Source of the DNA: Adlercreutzia sp910585575
GTDB lineage: Bacteria > Actinomycetota > Coriobacteriia > Coriobacteriales > Eggerthellaceae
Direction: 5' to 3' (one strand)
Length of the DNA: 64,000 nt
Assembly: GCF_951801035.1 (NCBI RefSeq)
Contig: NZ_CATOKT010000001.1
Positions within the stretch are counted from its first letter, which is position 1. Each line of letters opens with the position of its first letter. A program made the position numbers and the translations under genes. The notes below the pieces were generated by a model. It did no database searches, was not told the DNA's origin, and saw only the letters and a list, made by a program, of their open reading frames with translations. Below are positions 37,466-45,841 of the stretch, piece by piece.

Positions 37466-38557
37466 ATGGATCAGATGCAAGAAGAGCTGCGGGCCTTCAA
37501 GGACCCTAAGCTGGCCCGCGGCCTCATCGAGTCTATCCAGGCGCTGGCCCCCGAATCAGCCACGCTTATGGAGGTGTGCGGCACCCATACGGTGGCCATC
37601 GCCCGCAACGGCATTCGCGGCCTCATGCCCGAGGGCACGCGTCTGGCCTCGGGGCCGGGCTGCCCGGTGTGCGTGACTAGCAACCACGATATCGACAAGG
37701 TTATTGCTCTGGCCCGCGTGCCCGAAGTGACGATTGCCACCTTCGGTGATATGACCCGCGTGCCCGGTTCCTCCTCCAGCCTATTGGCCGAGCAGGCCGC
37801 AGGCCGCTCGGTGGAGATCGTCTACTCGCCGCTCGACGCCCTAAAGCTGGCCGCAGAAAACCCCGATCGCCAGATTGTGTTCGTAGGGGTGGGCTTCGAG
37901 ACCACCACGCCGCTGGTGGCCATGGCCATCAAGCGCGCGAAGGCCATGGGCCTGAAGAACTTCAGCGTGTACGGCGCGCACAAGAACATGCCCGGTGCGT
38001 TAGAGGTTATCGTCAACGATCCTGGTGTGCAGGTGAGCGCCCTCATTCTGCCAGGCCATGTGTCTACCATCATCGGGGCCGAGCCCTATCGGTTCTTGGC
38101 CGAGAAGTATGGCATTCCTGGCGTTATTACCGGATTCGAGCCCGTGGATGTGCTGCAGGGCATCGCCATGATCATGCGGCAGCTGCACGAGGGCCGCGCC
38201 GACATCGAGATTGCCTATGCCCGCGGCGTCATGCCCGAGGGCAACCCCGTAGCCCTGGCTGCTATCGATGAGGTCTTTGAGACCTGTGCCGCCACTTGGC
38301 GCGGCCTGGGTGAAATTCCCGGTTCGGGCTACCGCATCCGCGAGGAATTCGCCGAGTTCGACGCCATGCGCCGCTTCGACCCACCCATCGAGCCCACGGT
38401 GGAGCCCAAGGGCTGCCGCTGCGGCGATGTGCTGCGCGGCATCATGGCACCCAGCGACTGCCCGCTGTTCCGCACGGTGTGCACCCCCGAAAACCCCGTG
38501 GGCCCCTGCATGGTGTCGAGCGAGGGCAGCTGCGCCGCCTACTATCGATATTACTAG
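37466..38557 (+). CDS. hypD: Hydrogenase maturation protein HypD
   Basis: A 363-residue iron-sulfur scaffold on which the Fe(CN)2CO group is built. The redox cysteines are intact: CGTHTVAIARNGI near residue 36, GPGCPVCVT near 66-69, and a C-terminal [4Fe-4S] region beginning KGCRCGDVLRGI. It starts with ATG three bases after the hypC stop. hypA, hypB and hydrogenase structural genes are not in the window, while hypE lies 32 kb upstream beside nikR. A weak hairpin at 38585-38613 follows. Confidence 0.97.
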   Translation: MDQMQEELRAFKDPKLARGLIESIQALAPESATLMEVCGTHTVAIARNGIRGLMPEGTRLASGPGCPVCVTSNHDIDKVIALARVPEVTIATFGDMTRVPGSSSSLLAEQAAGRSVEIVYSPLDALKLAAENPDRQIVFVGVGFETTTPLVAMAIKRAKAMGLKNFSVYGAHKNMPGALEVIVNDPGVQVSALILPGHVSTIIGAEPYRFLAEKYGIPGVITGFEPVDVLQGIAMIMRQLHEGRADIEIAYARGVMPEGNPVALAAIDEVFETCAATWRGLGEIPGSGYRIREEFAEFDAMRRFDPPIEPTVEPKGCRCGDVLRGIMAPSDCPLFRTVCTPENPVGPCMVSSEGSCAAYYRYY

Positions 38558-38716
38558 GGACTGACCAGCACATTGAAACGAACGGGGGCGTCGTTGCGAT
38601 TAGACGGCGCCCCGGTTGAGAATAAGTTGTGAAACAATAGAGAATCCAACGCGAACGACCTGCGAACCAGCAGGTGTAGCCTTCTCGCCCCAATGTACCG
38701 CGAGAAGGGAGGCGCC

Positions 38717-39739
38717 GTGGGCGCTCAGCGAATCGAATTCTCCAATGCCCAGATGTTCAATTACGTGATGAGTCGAGAGGAGATCTGTCGATCGCTTCTC
38801 GAGCGCGTTCTGAAAATGGATATCGAGCGCATCGACTATATCTCAGTCGAACATGAGATCGATCCTAATAGGGAGGGTCGCGGGGTCCGCCTTGACGCTT
38901 ACGCCAAGAATTCAACGACGGCTTTCGATGTGGAGATGCAATCACAGGACGAATACTGGCTCGGTCTGCGTTTTCGGTACTACCAGGCAGCCATCGACAC
39001 TGATCTTCTCAAGAAGGGGGATGATTACGATGACCTTCCCTGGTGCTTCATTATCTTTCTGTGTGTTCATGATCCCTTCCAAGCAGGCCTGCCCGTCTAC
39101 ACTCTGGAGCCTCGCTGCTACGAGAGCGACGAGGTGGACGCTAACTGCCGTATGCGCTGGATTGTTTTGAACGGTGAATCTTGGGAACGAGAGGGGGACA
39201 GGCCAATGCGCTCCTTGCTACAATATATCGAGGAGGGGACGGTGACAGCGTCCGATCCACTCGTTTCGATGATCGATCAAGTGGTGTCAGAGGCCAATGC
39301 CGACGAGAAGGTGATGAGCAAGATGATCTCCGTAAGCACAGTGGAAGAGAACGCCGAACGTCGCGTGCGGATGGCGAAGCGGTACTACCGCCAGTATTAC
39401 TCCGAAGAAGGGAGACGGCTCGGCCTGGAGGAGGGTCGCGAGGAGGGTCGCGAGGAAGGTCGCGAAGAAGGTCGCGAAGAGGGCCGAGAAGAGGGCCGCG
39501 AGCTGGGACTCGCCGAAGGCCGAGAAGAGGGCCTTGCCGAGGGCCGCGAACTGGGCCGTGAGTTGGGACTCGCCGAAGGGCGAGAGGAAGGTCGTGCTGA
39601 GGGCGAGGCGCTCTATGGTCGCCTGGTCGAGGCCCTTCTGACGGCGGGCCGTCAAGAAGATTTGCTACGGGCAACGCAAGATGAAGCCTACCGTGCTTCC
39701 CTTATCGATGAGCTGGGCCTTCAGGAGCCTCGCTGTTAG
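38717..39739 (+). CDS. PD-(D/E)XK nuclease-family protein (Rpn/TIGR01784 type) with EGRE repeats
   Basis: A 340-residue protein of the transposase-associated PD-(D/E)XK family. The nuclease core has RLDAYAKN and FDVEMQSQ (Asp ... Glu-x-Gln), followed by the conserved YYQAAIDTDLLKKGDDYDDL block. The C-terminal third is a highly charged helix with about thirteen EGRE/ELGLA repeats. Relatives are recombination-promoting nucleases or remnants of mobile DNA. GTG at 38717 is preferred because GGGAGG lies four bases before it; an ATG at 38693 has no ribosome site. The gene stands alone between hypD and the GIY-YIG gene. Confidence 0.8.
   Translation: MGAQRIEFSNAQMFNYVMSREEICRSLLERVLKMDIERIDYISVEHEIDPNREGRGVRLDAYAKNSTTAFDVEMQSQDEYWLGLRFRYYQAAIDTDLLKKGDDYDDLPWCFIIFLCVHDPFQAGLPVYTLEPRCYESDEVDANCRMRWIVLNGESWEREGDRPMRSLLQYIEEGTVTASDPLVSMIDQVVSEANADEKVMSKMISVSTVEENAERRVRMAKRYYRQYYSEEGRRLGLEEGREEGREEGREEGREEGREEGRELGLAEGREEGLAEGRELGRELGLAEGREEGRAEGEALYGRLVEALLTAGRQEDLLRATQDEAYRASLIDELGLQEPRC
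39428..39603 (+). repeat. In-frame 12-bp tandem repeat encoding EGRE
   Basis: Units close to GAGGGTCGCGAG follow one another through the 3' part of the PD-(D/E)XK gene, with some diverged to ELGLA-coding units. Because the unit is twelve bases, gain or loss of copies would change helix length without a frameshift. Confidence 0.85.
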
Positions 39740-39740
39740 C

Positions 39741-40046
39741 ATGAGCTCTTCCCGGTCTCACTACATGTACGTTCTTGAGTGTGCTGATGGCTCGCTCTAC
39801 ACCGGCTACGCGGTGGATGTTCATGCGCGCTTGGCCGTGCACAACGCCGGCAAAGGGGCGAAGTACACGCGGGCGCGCTTGCCCGTCAGTCTTTTGGCCT
39901 ACGCCTCGTTCGAAACCAAGCACGACGCCATGCACGCGGAGTATGTATTCAAGCAGCTCACCCGCGACGAGAAAGACGGGCTTCTCGCCGCGGCGTCGCG
40001 CACAAGTTTTGAGGCAGCGCTGCGGCCTCTACTCGATGGTCGCTGA
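39741..40046 (+). CDS. GIY-YIG domain protein (YhbQ/UPF0213-like)
   Basis: A 101-residue single-domain GIY-YIG protein: the YMYVLECADGSLYTGY core, the conserved Arg in HARLAVHNAGKGAKYTR, and a Glu in HAEYVFKQLTR. Family members are structure-specific DNA nucleases of small size. The ATG lies one base after the upstream stop. The 3' end overlaps the convergent helicase-like gene by 18 bases. Confidence 0.88.
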   Translation: MSSSRSHYMYVLECADGSLYTGYAVDVHARLAVHNAGKGAKYTRARLPVSLLAYASFETKHDAMHAEYVFKQLTRDEKDGLLAAASRTSFEAALRPLLDGR

Positions 40047-41744
40047 GCTAGTGGGGCCTAGCATCTCGGGAAGGTAGATACTCGGCTCTATGGTGCACAG
40101 CCGCTGCCCGTTTTTCAGCTGAATGCGGGCGATGGCCAGCTTAAGCTGTTCGGCTGCTTCGAGGGGGCAGGTTGCAAAGCCGGTAAGCACCAGGCGCTCG
40201 GCGGTTCGCTCCCTCACGAGGCGCAAGAGAGAGCGGTCGTCGTTCAGCGCCCGTTCGCGGGCTGATCCCACCAAGGTTCCTTCATCGACCATTGATCGCG
40301 TGGGGATGAAGCCATTGACGAAGCCGCCGAAAATTACCCGATCGAAGGTATGATCGACCAAGTCGGCAGGGTGTCCCACGCGTACAGCCGCAGGCTCGCC
40401 CGCTTCGGCAGCTGCCTCGCATTCCTTGCGACCGCGAACAGGCGCCCGGTCCCCCTGCTCGATCAAGGCGAGGGCCTCGCGATAGGGGCCGAGAAGGCTT
40501 TGGGCGAAAGGACTGTCGGCGGGGAGGCCTTCGAGGGCGTTATCTGCCAAACGACGTAACGCCTCGGCGAGGGGCAGGCCAGGGGATGCCGTGCGCAGCT
40601 CCGAGACCGCGGCGCTGCGGGCTAGCGGGTCGCCGAGGGCAAGCCACTGGCGCCACGCAAGCGAGTCGTGAGGGTTTCGAGCCAGTCTCTCGAGAAGGCG
40701 CTGGCGGTCTCCCTCCGTCGCGGTCCAGCGCCGGTGTCCCAGAGGGCTGCATCTTGGCGCCTTCAGGGGGGTGGCGGCCACCCCGCAGCTCTGCAAGGCT
40801 CTTAGCGCATTCGCGCGCCAGGTGCCATTGGTGGCGACGACGGCGATGCGCGCGGGAGGGATACCCGCGGCTAGGGCGCGAGAAACCTCGTCAACCACAG
40901 CGGCCATCTCCTCGGAGGGCGTTTCCGTTGAATGCCACGTTGTCTGCAGGCTTGGGAAGGGCTCATCAAGCACCACGCGCTCGCAGGGCCGATGCTCGGC
41001 GGCGAAGCGCTTAAGGCCGTCGCGCGCGGGCCACGGCTCGAACGCAGCGGGCAACAGCGTCTCGCTGCCGGCCACGGCCAGCCTCTCACGGGCCAAAAGA
41101 GCGATCATCTCTTGGCTCGCGCGGCTCATAAGCGGATAGTCGTCGGCCAGCACCACGGCCGCCCCGAACGAGGCTCTCAAGGAGGGGACAGCGCGCAGGG
41201 CGTGGACGGCAAGGTTCACGGCCTCTCCTGCCAACAGGGCTTCGTCGAAGGCGAGAATGTCGTGGGCCAATGCCAACTGGGCCCGCTCCTCGGTGGTTTG
41301 GATCCAAGCGAGATTATCGTCATCGAGATTGGCGAGGCCACACAAGAGGAAGCCCCACAGCTCTCGGAGCCGTCGCTGTTTCAGGCCGCTCGTCTTGAGG
41401 TCTTCGAAGAACACTGCCTCGTCGTCGCGGTCCATCACGCGCGGTACGCGGCCGGACACGCGAGCGGCCCGAGGGTCCTCTAAGATGCTCAGGGCGCACT
41501 CAAGCGGCGTGGTCACCCTCAGGGCCGCGCCCCCGACGCCACCCCGCCGCTTCTCGAGGGACTGGGCGGCGGCAGGCGTTGCGCAGAACAGAAGGGCGCA
41601 GGGCTCGGTGCCGCTCGGGCTCGGTGCATCGGGGCCCAGGCTCGGCGAGCACCAGGCTCGTGCTCGATCGATCAGAGCAGAGGTTTTGCCCGAGCGCGGT
41701 CCTCCGACAATGCAGAGCGCCTCGGCGAGAGGATCGTGGTTCAT
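40029..41744 (-). CDS. SF1 (UvrD/AddB-like) helicase-family protein, degenerate
   Basis: A 571-residue P-loop protein. Walker A GGPRSGKTSALIDRA sits near residue 15, and a Walker-B-like LADDYPLMSRASQEMIALL near 200 has Asp-Asp where helicases have Asp-Glu. A motif-IV-like IAVVATNGTWRANALRAL lies near 290, and a motif V/VI-like DRVIFGGFVNGFIPTRS near 470. It is much shorter than a full UvrD. AAAAGGAG before the ATG sets the start at 41744. It is the last gene of the molybdoenzyme-associated operon, beyond a strong hairpin at 41811-41876. Its role there is unknown; a DNA-repair function or a regulatory ATPase are both possible. Confidence 0.7.
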   Translation of the reverse strand: MNHDPLAEALCIVGGPRSGKTSALIDRARAWCSPSLGPDAPSPSGTEPCALLFCATPAAAQSLEKRRGGVGGAALRVTTPLECALSILEDPRAARVSGRVPRVMDRDDEAVFFEDLKTSGLKQRRLRELWGFLLCGLANLDDDNLAWIQTTEERAQLALAHDILAFDEALLAGEAVNLAVHALRAVPSLRASFGAAVVLADDYPLMSRASQEMIALLARERLAVAGSETLLPAAFEPWPARDGLKRFAAEHRPCERVVLDEPFPSLQTTWHSTETPSEEMAAVVDEVSRALAAGIPPARIAVVATNGTWRANALRALQSCGVAATPLKAPRCSPLGHRRWTATEGDRQRLLERLARNPHDSLAWRQWLALGDPLARSAAVSELRTASPGLPLAEALRRLADNALEGLPADSPFAQSLLGPYREALALIEQGDRAPVRGRKECEAAAEAGEPAAVRVGHPADLVDHTFDRVIFGGFVNGFIPTRSMVDEGTLVGSARERALNDDRSLLRLVRERTAERLVLTGFATCPLEAAEQLKLAIARIQLKNGQRLCTIEPSIYLPEMLGPTSSATIE

Positions 41745-41810
41745 GGCGGCTCCTTTTCGGATTGGGGAAGCCCGACGGTTCGAGGACATTGGGGAATCGA
41801 GACCATCGAG

Positions 41811-41876
41811 CTCCCCCTGATCGGCCTTTCTGGAAGGAGGGAGGGGGAAGGGGGGTGAAAGGCCGATCAGGGGGAG
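41811..41876 (-). repeat. 20-bp perfect hairpin with a polypurine loop
   Basis: CTCCCCCTGATCGGCCTTTC (41811-41830) has its exact complement at 41857-41876. The 26-base loop is entirely A/G except for its end bases, with several G runs on the plus strand. It lies between the NapH-like gene and the helicase-like gene of the minus-strand operon. It could be an attenuator or terminator, a transcript-stability element or a small mobile palindrome. Confidence 0.8.
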
Positions 41877-41923
41877 GCTGGACGAAGGAGAGGAGAAGCT
41901 TCGCCCAGCGCTTCCTGGAAGGA

Positions 41924-42880
41924 CTAGGAGAGGGCGTCAGTAGCCTCGTCCAGCTCGTCGGGGCTTAGCTGCGGAAGCGCGCCCGGAACGTGCTGTTTCG
42001 CCCGGAAGGGCATCGTGATGGCGTTGCCCGGGCAGGCGTCCACGCAGGCGCGACAGCGGGTGCACTCGTTCCACGTGGTGCCCAGTTCGGGGTGGCGCGG
42101 GTTGATGGCCACCTCGCACACCTCCGCACAGCGGCCGCAGGTGGCTCCGTGGGCGGTTTCCAGGCACTGCTCGTCGTCGATGGCCGGCAGGAAGGTGCGG
42201 TTGGCCTTCGCCACGAGGCTCATAAACGAAGAGATAGGGCAGAGGTGCGAGCACCACTTGCGGAAGAACACCACCTCGGCCAGAAGCAACAGGGGGATCA
42301 GCACCACCGACCAGGTAACGTCGCCATTGCCGAACAAGGCGATGAGCAAAAACACCAGCGCGAAGGAAAGTCCCACGGGGCATACCAGGCAGAACACGGG
42401 AAATCCGAACAGGGCCGCCGACAGTAAGGTACCGCCCAAGATGAAGTGCCGCGAGTCGGCGGGCTTCCGATCGGCGCAGGAGGCGCAGGATCCGGCGCAG
42501 CCCTGGGACAGGGCCTTCTTCTCGGCCGCCGTCAGAGGGGCCTGCGGGCTTTTACCGTTCGGTGCAGCCTCCTTCGCGGCGTCCTGCTTTTTGAGCAGGC
42601 CGCGCAGCTTCTGCCAGACGGGAACCGGGCACAGCCATCCGCAGAAGGCGCGACCCAGAATTAGGATGGCGGCGATGGCCAGCACCACCGAGATGACGGC
42701 GCGCGGCACGAGGGTTTTGCTGGCAAGCATGGTGCCCAGGGCGCCGATGGGGCAGATGAGGGAGATGGATTCCCAACCAAAGGCAGACAGGGTGCCGACG
42801 CTGGCGTGCGCCGCATAGGCAACGCCCGCCACGGCCAACAGGCCCAAGGGTATGATCACGCGGAGTTTCTGGTTCTTCAT
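41924..42880 (-). CDS. NapH-like membrane iron-sulfur protein
   Basis: A 318-residue polytopic protein with about five membrane segments and the NapH/CcoG-type cysteine pairs CGWLCP and CLVCP/CSHLCP. Two C-terminal [4Fe-4S] motifs follow (CGRCAEVCEVA and CTRCRACVDACP). NapH oxidises menaquinol and passes electrons through NapG to an exported reductase. It starts three bases after the NapG-like stop, so the two are coupled. A loop with CAGSCASC between helices is an extra cysteine cluster. Confidence 0.85.
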   Translation of the reverse strand: MKNQKLRVIIPLGLLAVAGVAYAAHASVGTLSAFGWESISLICPIGALGTMLASKTLVPRAVISVVLAIAAILILGRAFCGWLCPVPVWQKLRGLLKKQDAAKEAAPNGKSPQAPLTAAEKKALSQGCAGSCASCADRKPADSRHFILGGTLLSAALFGFPVFCLVCPVGLSFALVFLLIALFGNGDVTWSVVLIPLLLLAEVVFFRKWCSHLCPISSFMSLVAKANRTFLPAIDDEQCLETAHGATCGRCAEVCEVAINPRHPELGTTWNECTRCRACVDACPGNAITMPFRAKQHVPGALPQLSPDELDEATDALS

Positions 42881-42883
42881 GGT

Positions 42884-43522
42884 CTAGGCCTCGCTCTCGG
42901 GAACGACGATGATGGCGCGCGAGGTGGCGCCGACGGCGTAGGAGCCTTCTTTTTGGGAAACGCAGACGTTCTGGCAGGCACCGCAACCGTTGCATTTCTC
43001 GGGCAGCACCACGGGGCGCCCGTACTCGTCCAGCTCGATGGCCTCGTAGGGGCAGGCGTCATAGCAGAACTTGCAGCCGTTGTTTTTATCCCAGGCCAGG
43101 CACCAGTCGCGAATGAGCGTCGCCTTGCCGAGGATGACGGTCTCGGGGGTGGCGTCCAGGGGCAGGCGCAGCGCTTCCGTGGGGCACGAGGCCACGCACA
43201 GCGGAACGCCGTTGTTGGCCTCCTCGCAGTAATCGCACCAGCCCTCGTTGAAGTTGGCGGTGGGGGTGCGAACCGTGACGATGCCGTCTTCCAGATGGGC
43301 CGGCCGCAGGGCATTTTTCGGGCAGGCCTCCACGCAGCGCTCGCAGCGGATGCAAGCGGCAATGAGGGCAGCCTCGTCCTGACCGCCCGGCGGCCGCACT
43401 TGAGCTTCGGCCGGTACGGCCTTCAGGGCTCCCAGGGCCAAAAGGGCGCATCCGCCGCCCACCCCCAGGGCGAAGGTGCGGCGCGACATGCCGGCGCCGG
43501 GCCTCTTCTTCTCGTCTCCCAT
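42884..43522 (-). CDS. NapG-like Tat-exported four-cluster ferredoxin
   Basis: A 212-residue iron-sulfur protein with a twin-arginine signal (SRRTFALGVGGG). Four [4Fe-4S] cysteine groups follow (CIRCERCVEACP, CDYCEEANNGVPLCVASCP, CKFCYDACP, CNGCGACQNVC). With the NapH-like partner it forms a quinol-to-periplasm electron path. The likely acceptor is a Tat-exported molybdoenzyme, and the nearest one is encoded at 50213. No NapA gene is present, so the pair serves another reductase. Confidence 0.88.
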   Translation of the reverse strand: MGDEKKRPGAGMSRRTFALGVGGGCALLALGALKAVPAEAQVRPPGGQDEAALIAACIRCERCVEACPKNALRPAHLEDGIVTVRTPTANFNEGWCDYCEEANNGVPLCVASCPTEALRLPLDATPETVILGKATLIRDWCLAWDKNNGCKFCYDACPYEAIELDEYGRPVVLPEKCNGCGACQNVCVSQKEGSYAVGATSRAIIVVPESEA

Positions 43523-43543
43523 GTTCTCTCCTCTTCTGTGCTG

Positions 43544-44254
43544 CTAGTCTTCCGAGAGCAGGTCTTCCAGAAGCTCTCGGTCGGTCTCGAGAAAGCCTTC
43601 GGTGAGGAAGGCGAGTCCGCGGTAGAAATCGGTCTTGGCGAATTTGTCCACCTCGGCCGTGAACAGCGGCACCCAGCCCGCCAGGTGCACGTCGATGAAG
43701 TTGTAGGAGCTCTTGATCCACGCGAGTGCCTGCTCGCTGTCGCCCTTGCACAGCGCTTCGACGACGCGCGTCGAGAGAATCTGCAGGTACTCGAGCTCAA
43801 GGGCGATGTGGTCTTCGCCTTCCTTCCAACGCTCCTGTTTGGAAAGGCCGGCGGCGCGGTACAGGGCCAGCACCTCATCGCGGGCACTCTGCATGAGCAG
43901 GCGCTTTTCCGAGGTGTAAACGCTTTCGAAGGGGTAGGCGGCCGCATGGCCCGAGTAGCCGTGGCCGAAGAAGACGCGCATGTAGTCGGCGGCCAGCTCG
44001 GTGAGGGTGTTCTCCCAGAGCCCGCTCAAGTACGTGGCGATGAGGCGGTTGCCTTCGTCGGCCAAGTCGTTGCCCGTGTGCACGGGGTAGCGCGAGTCGT
44101 GAAGCTCTTGGAGAAGGGCCTCGTCCACCTCGCGGCCGTACAGGCGGCTTAGCAAGCCGTAGGTGGTGGCCCGCTGCTTGAACAACGCGATGAGCTCGGC
44201 GGCGCTGACCGTCTCGGTCGCGCCCAGATCCTCGGCAATGATGGTCTCAGTCAT
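43544..44254 (-). CDS. TorD/DmsD-family molybdoenzyme chaperone
   Basis: A 236-residue all-helical protein with the family pattern: LLSRLYGREVDEALL near the start, ADYMRVFFGHG, PFESVYTSEKRLLMQ and a late HLAGWVPLFTAEVDKFAKTD. Such chaperones hold the Tat signal and apoenzyme until the molybdenum cofactor is inserted. Its likely client is the 1172-residue reductase encoded divergently at 50213. It sits between the NapG-like gene and a winged-helix-like gene in the same operon. Confidence 0.9.
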   Translation of the reverse strand: MTETIIAEDLGATETVSAAELIALFKQRATTYGLLSRLYGREVDEALLQELHDSRYPVHTGNDLADEGNRLIATYLSGLWENTLTELAADYMRVFFGHGYSGHAAAYPFESVYTSEKRLLMQSARDEVLALYRAAGLSKQERWKEGEDHIALELEYLQILSTRVVEALCKGDSEQALAWIKSSYNFIDVHLAGWVPLFTAEVDKFAKTDFYRGLAFLTEGFLETDRELLEDLLSED

Positions 44255-44265
44255 GATCGGCTCCT

Positions 44266-45177
44266 TTACCAGCGAACGCCATCGGTGGTCGTCGGCATCT
44301 CAACGACGTCCTCGAGAGCGGGAATTTCATAGGAATCAACGACGGCCGCCAGGGCCCCGTCCAGGGCCGCCGCGCCGGCCTCCGTTGTGCGCCAGGCCTT
44401 GTCTTCCCAGGCGAAGGCACCGGCGCGCTCGAGGCTTTCGACGAAGTGCTGCACATAGAAGCGGCGATTCTCGGCGACGAAGGGGTCGGTATCCACGGCC
44501 ACGGACATAAGGCCCATGGAAGTACCCTCGGGGTTCTGGCCCATGAGCAGCACGCGCTTGTAGACGGGCAGGTACTCGGGCTCGCGTTCGAAGAGACGGG
44601 CGATGCGTTCGGCCGGATCGTCCTCGGCCACGATGGTGCTGCCCGCCTCGGTGGTTTTCCAGCACACGATAGGCGGCTCGGTGGGCTCGTAGAATTCCTG
44701 GCCGTCGACAACGACAATGGCAGGCTCGGGCCGTGCTTCGCCGTAGGGCGCGCCCTCGGCGGTCACGCGCTCCAGGGCGCCGGCCACTTCCAGCATGGTG
44801 CAGAAATTGGAAGGGGTGTATACCGAGAACTTCGTGCGGCCGCTGCTTTCGAGGGCCTTGCGAACAGCGGCCGTGCTGAGCGGCTCGCGGGCGGCCTCGA
44901 GAATGCCGAGCATGGTGGCGCGATGGGGGCGCATCTGGCCGAACAGCTCGCGGGTGCGCTCTTCGGCGGGGCGCGCGGCATAGGAGGGATCGTCCTGGTT
45001 GACCGAGGCCTCGATCACGGGAATTTTATCGGGGTCCGGGGGCAGGAACTCGGAAGTACCCTCGGTGTTGGGCAGGAAGATCTCCGACGAGTCCTGCTCG
45101 TCGGGTTCCTGGGCGGCCCAAGTGTCGAGGGTTGGGTCGAAGCTGAAATCAAAAGTGGAAAGATCCAAGGTGCTCAT
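44266..45177 (-). CDS. Uncharacterised protein with winged-helix-like segment
   Basis: A 303-residue soluble protein of unknown family. Residues ~85-135 (MLGILEAAREPLSTAAVRKA, then TPSNFCTMLEVAGALERV) look like a winged helix, and a second such segment near the C-terminus (HFVESLERAGAF, WRTTEAGAAALDG) may be another. The first ~60 residues are acidic. It starts 88 bases upstream of nothing but its operon partner: the 213-residue helicase-like gene ends 12 bases before it. Context ties it to molybdoreductase maturation or control; function is not known. Confidence 0.6.
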   Translation of the reverse strand: MSTLDLSTFDFSFDPTLDTWAAQEPDEQDSSEIFLPNTEGTSEFLPPDPDKIPVIEASVNQDDPSYAARPAEERTRELFGQMRPHRATMLGILEAAREPLSTAAVRKALESSGRTKFSVYTPSNFCTMLEVAGALERVTAEGAPYGEARPEPAIVVVDGQEFYEPTEPPIVCWKTTEAGSTIVAEDDPAERIARLFEREPEYLPVYKRVLLMGQNPEGTSMGLMSVAVDTDPFVAENRRFYVQHFVESLERAGAFAWEDKAWRTTEAGAAALDGALAAVVDSYEIPALEDVVEMPTTTDGVRW

Positions 45178-45189
45178 GGAATCTCCTCT

Positions 45190-45831
45190 CTAGTTCAAGC
45201 CGGCATTGCGCAGGAGCTGCTGGCCGGAAAGGCTGTTGGGGCGCGCAGCGCCCAGGGCGTCGATGAAGGCGGTGGGGGACACGCGGGCCCACGGCTGGCC
45301 GTTGCGGACGGCGGTGCGGCGGTAGGGCACGCGGATGCGATCGGCCACGGCCTGCTCCAGAGCGGCGAACGTGGAGAGCACCACGGTGCAGGGAGCCTGG
45401 GCCAGAGCAAGAAAGGCCTCTTCCTGGCGGTGCGCCTCCTCGGGGTCGTCCAGGGCCGCGGCCGTGGGAATGAGCCCCTCCACACAACCCACCACGAGCA
45501 GCACCTCGAAGGAACGCCACGCGGTGCGAAAGTCCATGATGGTGGCCTGACGCATACCGCGCTCCAGGGGCGTTGTCGTCAGAAGGGCCGGCAGGCTCTC
45601 GGCGGTACAGGCGCGGTGGAGCTGCAGCCCCCAGGTACGGTTGGGCACCGCGAAGCCGATGCGCGGCGGCTGGGTATGTCCGCGCTGCACGAGGGCCATG
45701 GCGATGCGGGCGAGCCCGACCAGCTCGCTGGCGGGGCTTTCCCACTTCACCACCGCATGCTCGGGAAGCCACGGGGCGATAACGCGCTGGGAAGCGGTCG
45801 GGGAGCTCGAAGGGATGGGACGGCTTGCCAT
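45190..45831 (-). CDS. Helicase-C-like protein without an ATPase motif
   Basis: A 213-residue protein resembling only the second half of SF1 helicases. It has a motif-IV-like PRIGFAVPNRTWGLQLHRAC, a motif-V-like region (ATIMDFRTAWRSFEVLLVVG, then VEGLIPTA) and a motif-VI-like EEAFLALAQAPCTVVLSTFA. There is no Walker A. ATG at 45831 lies just downstream of the preceding stop (45842). Together with the Walker-A protein at 40029 the operon carries two helicase-like pieces with repeated C-terminal features, so these are paralogues or interacting subunits rather than one split gene. Confidence 0.6.
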   Translation of the reverse strand: MASRPIPSSSPTASQRVIAPWLPEHAVVKWESPASELVGLARIAMALVQRGHTQPPRIGFAVPNRTWGLQLHRACTAESLPALLTTTPLERGMRQATIMDFRTAWRSFEVLLVVGCVEGLIPTAAALDDPEEAHRQEEAFLALAQAPCTVVLSTFAALEQAVADRIRVPYRRTAVRNGQPWARVSPTAFIDALGAARPNSLSGQQLLRNAGLN

Positions 45832-45841
45832 GGGAGCCGTC

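Noticed and set aside
38585..38613. Hairpin after hypD as a terminator
   Set aside because: A 10-bp stem is possible with one G-U pair, but no T tract follows, so it is not listed as a terminator.
39428..39603. CRISPR-like array
   Set aside because: Units are 12 bp, contiguous without spacers and in frame with a gene; it is a coding tandem repeat.
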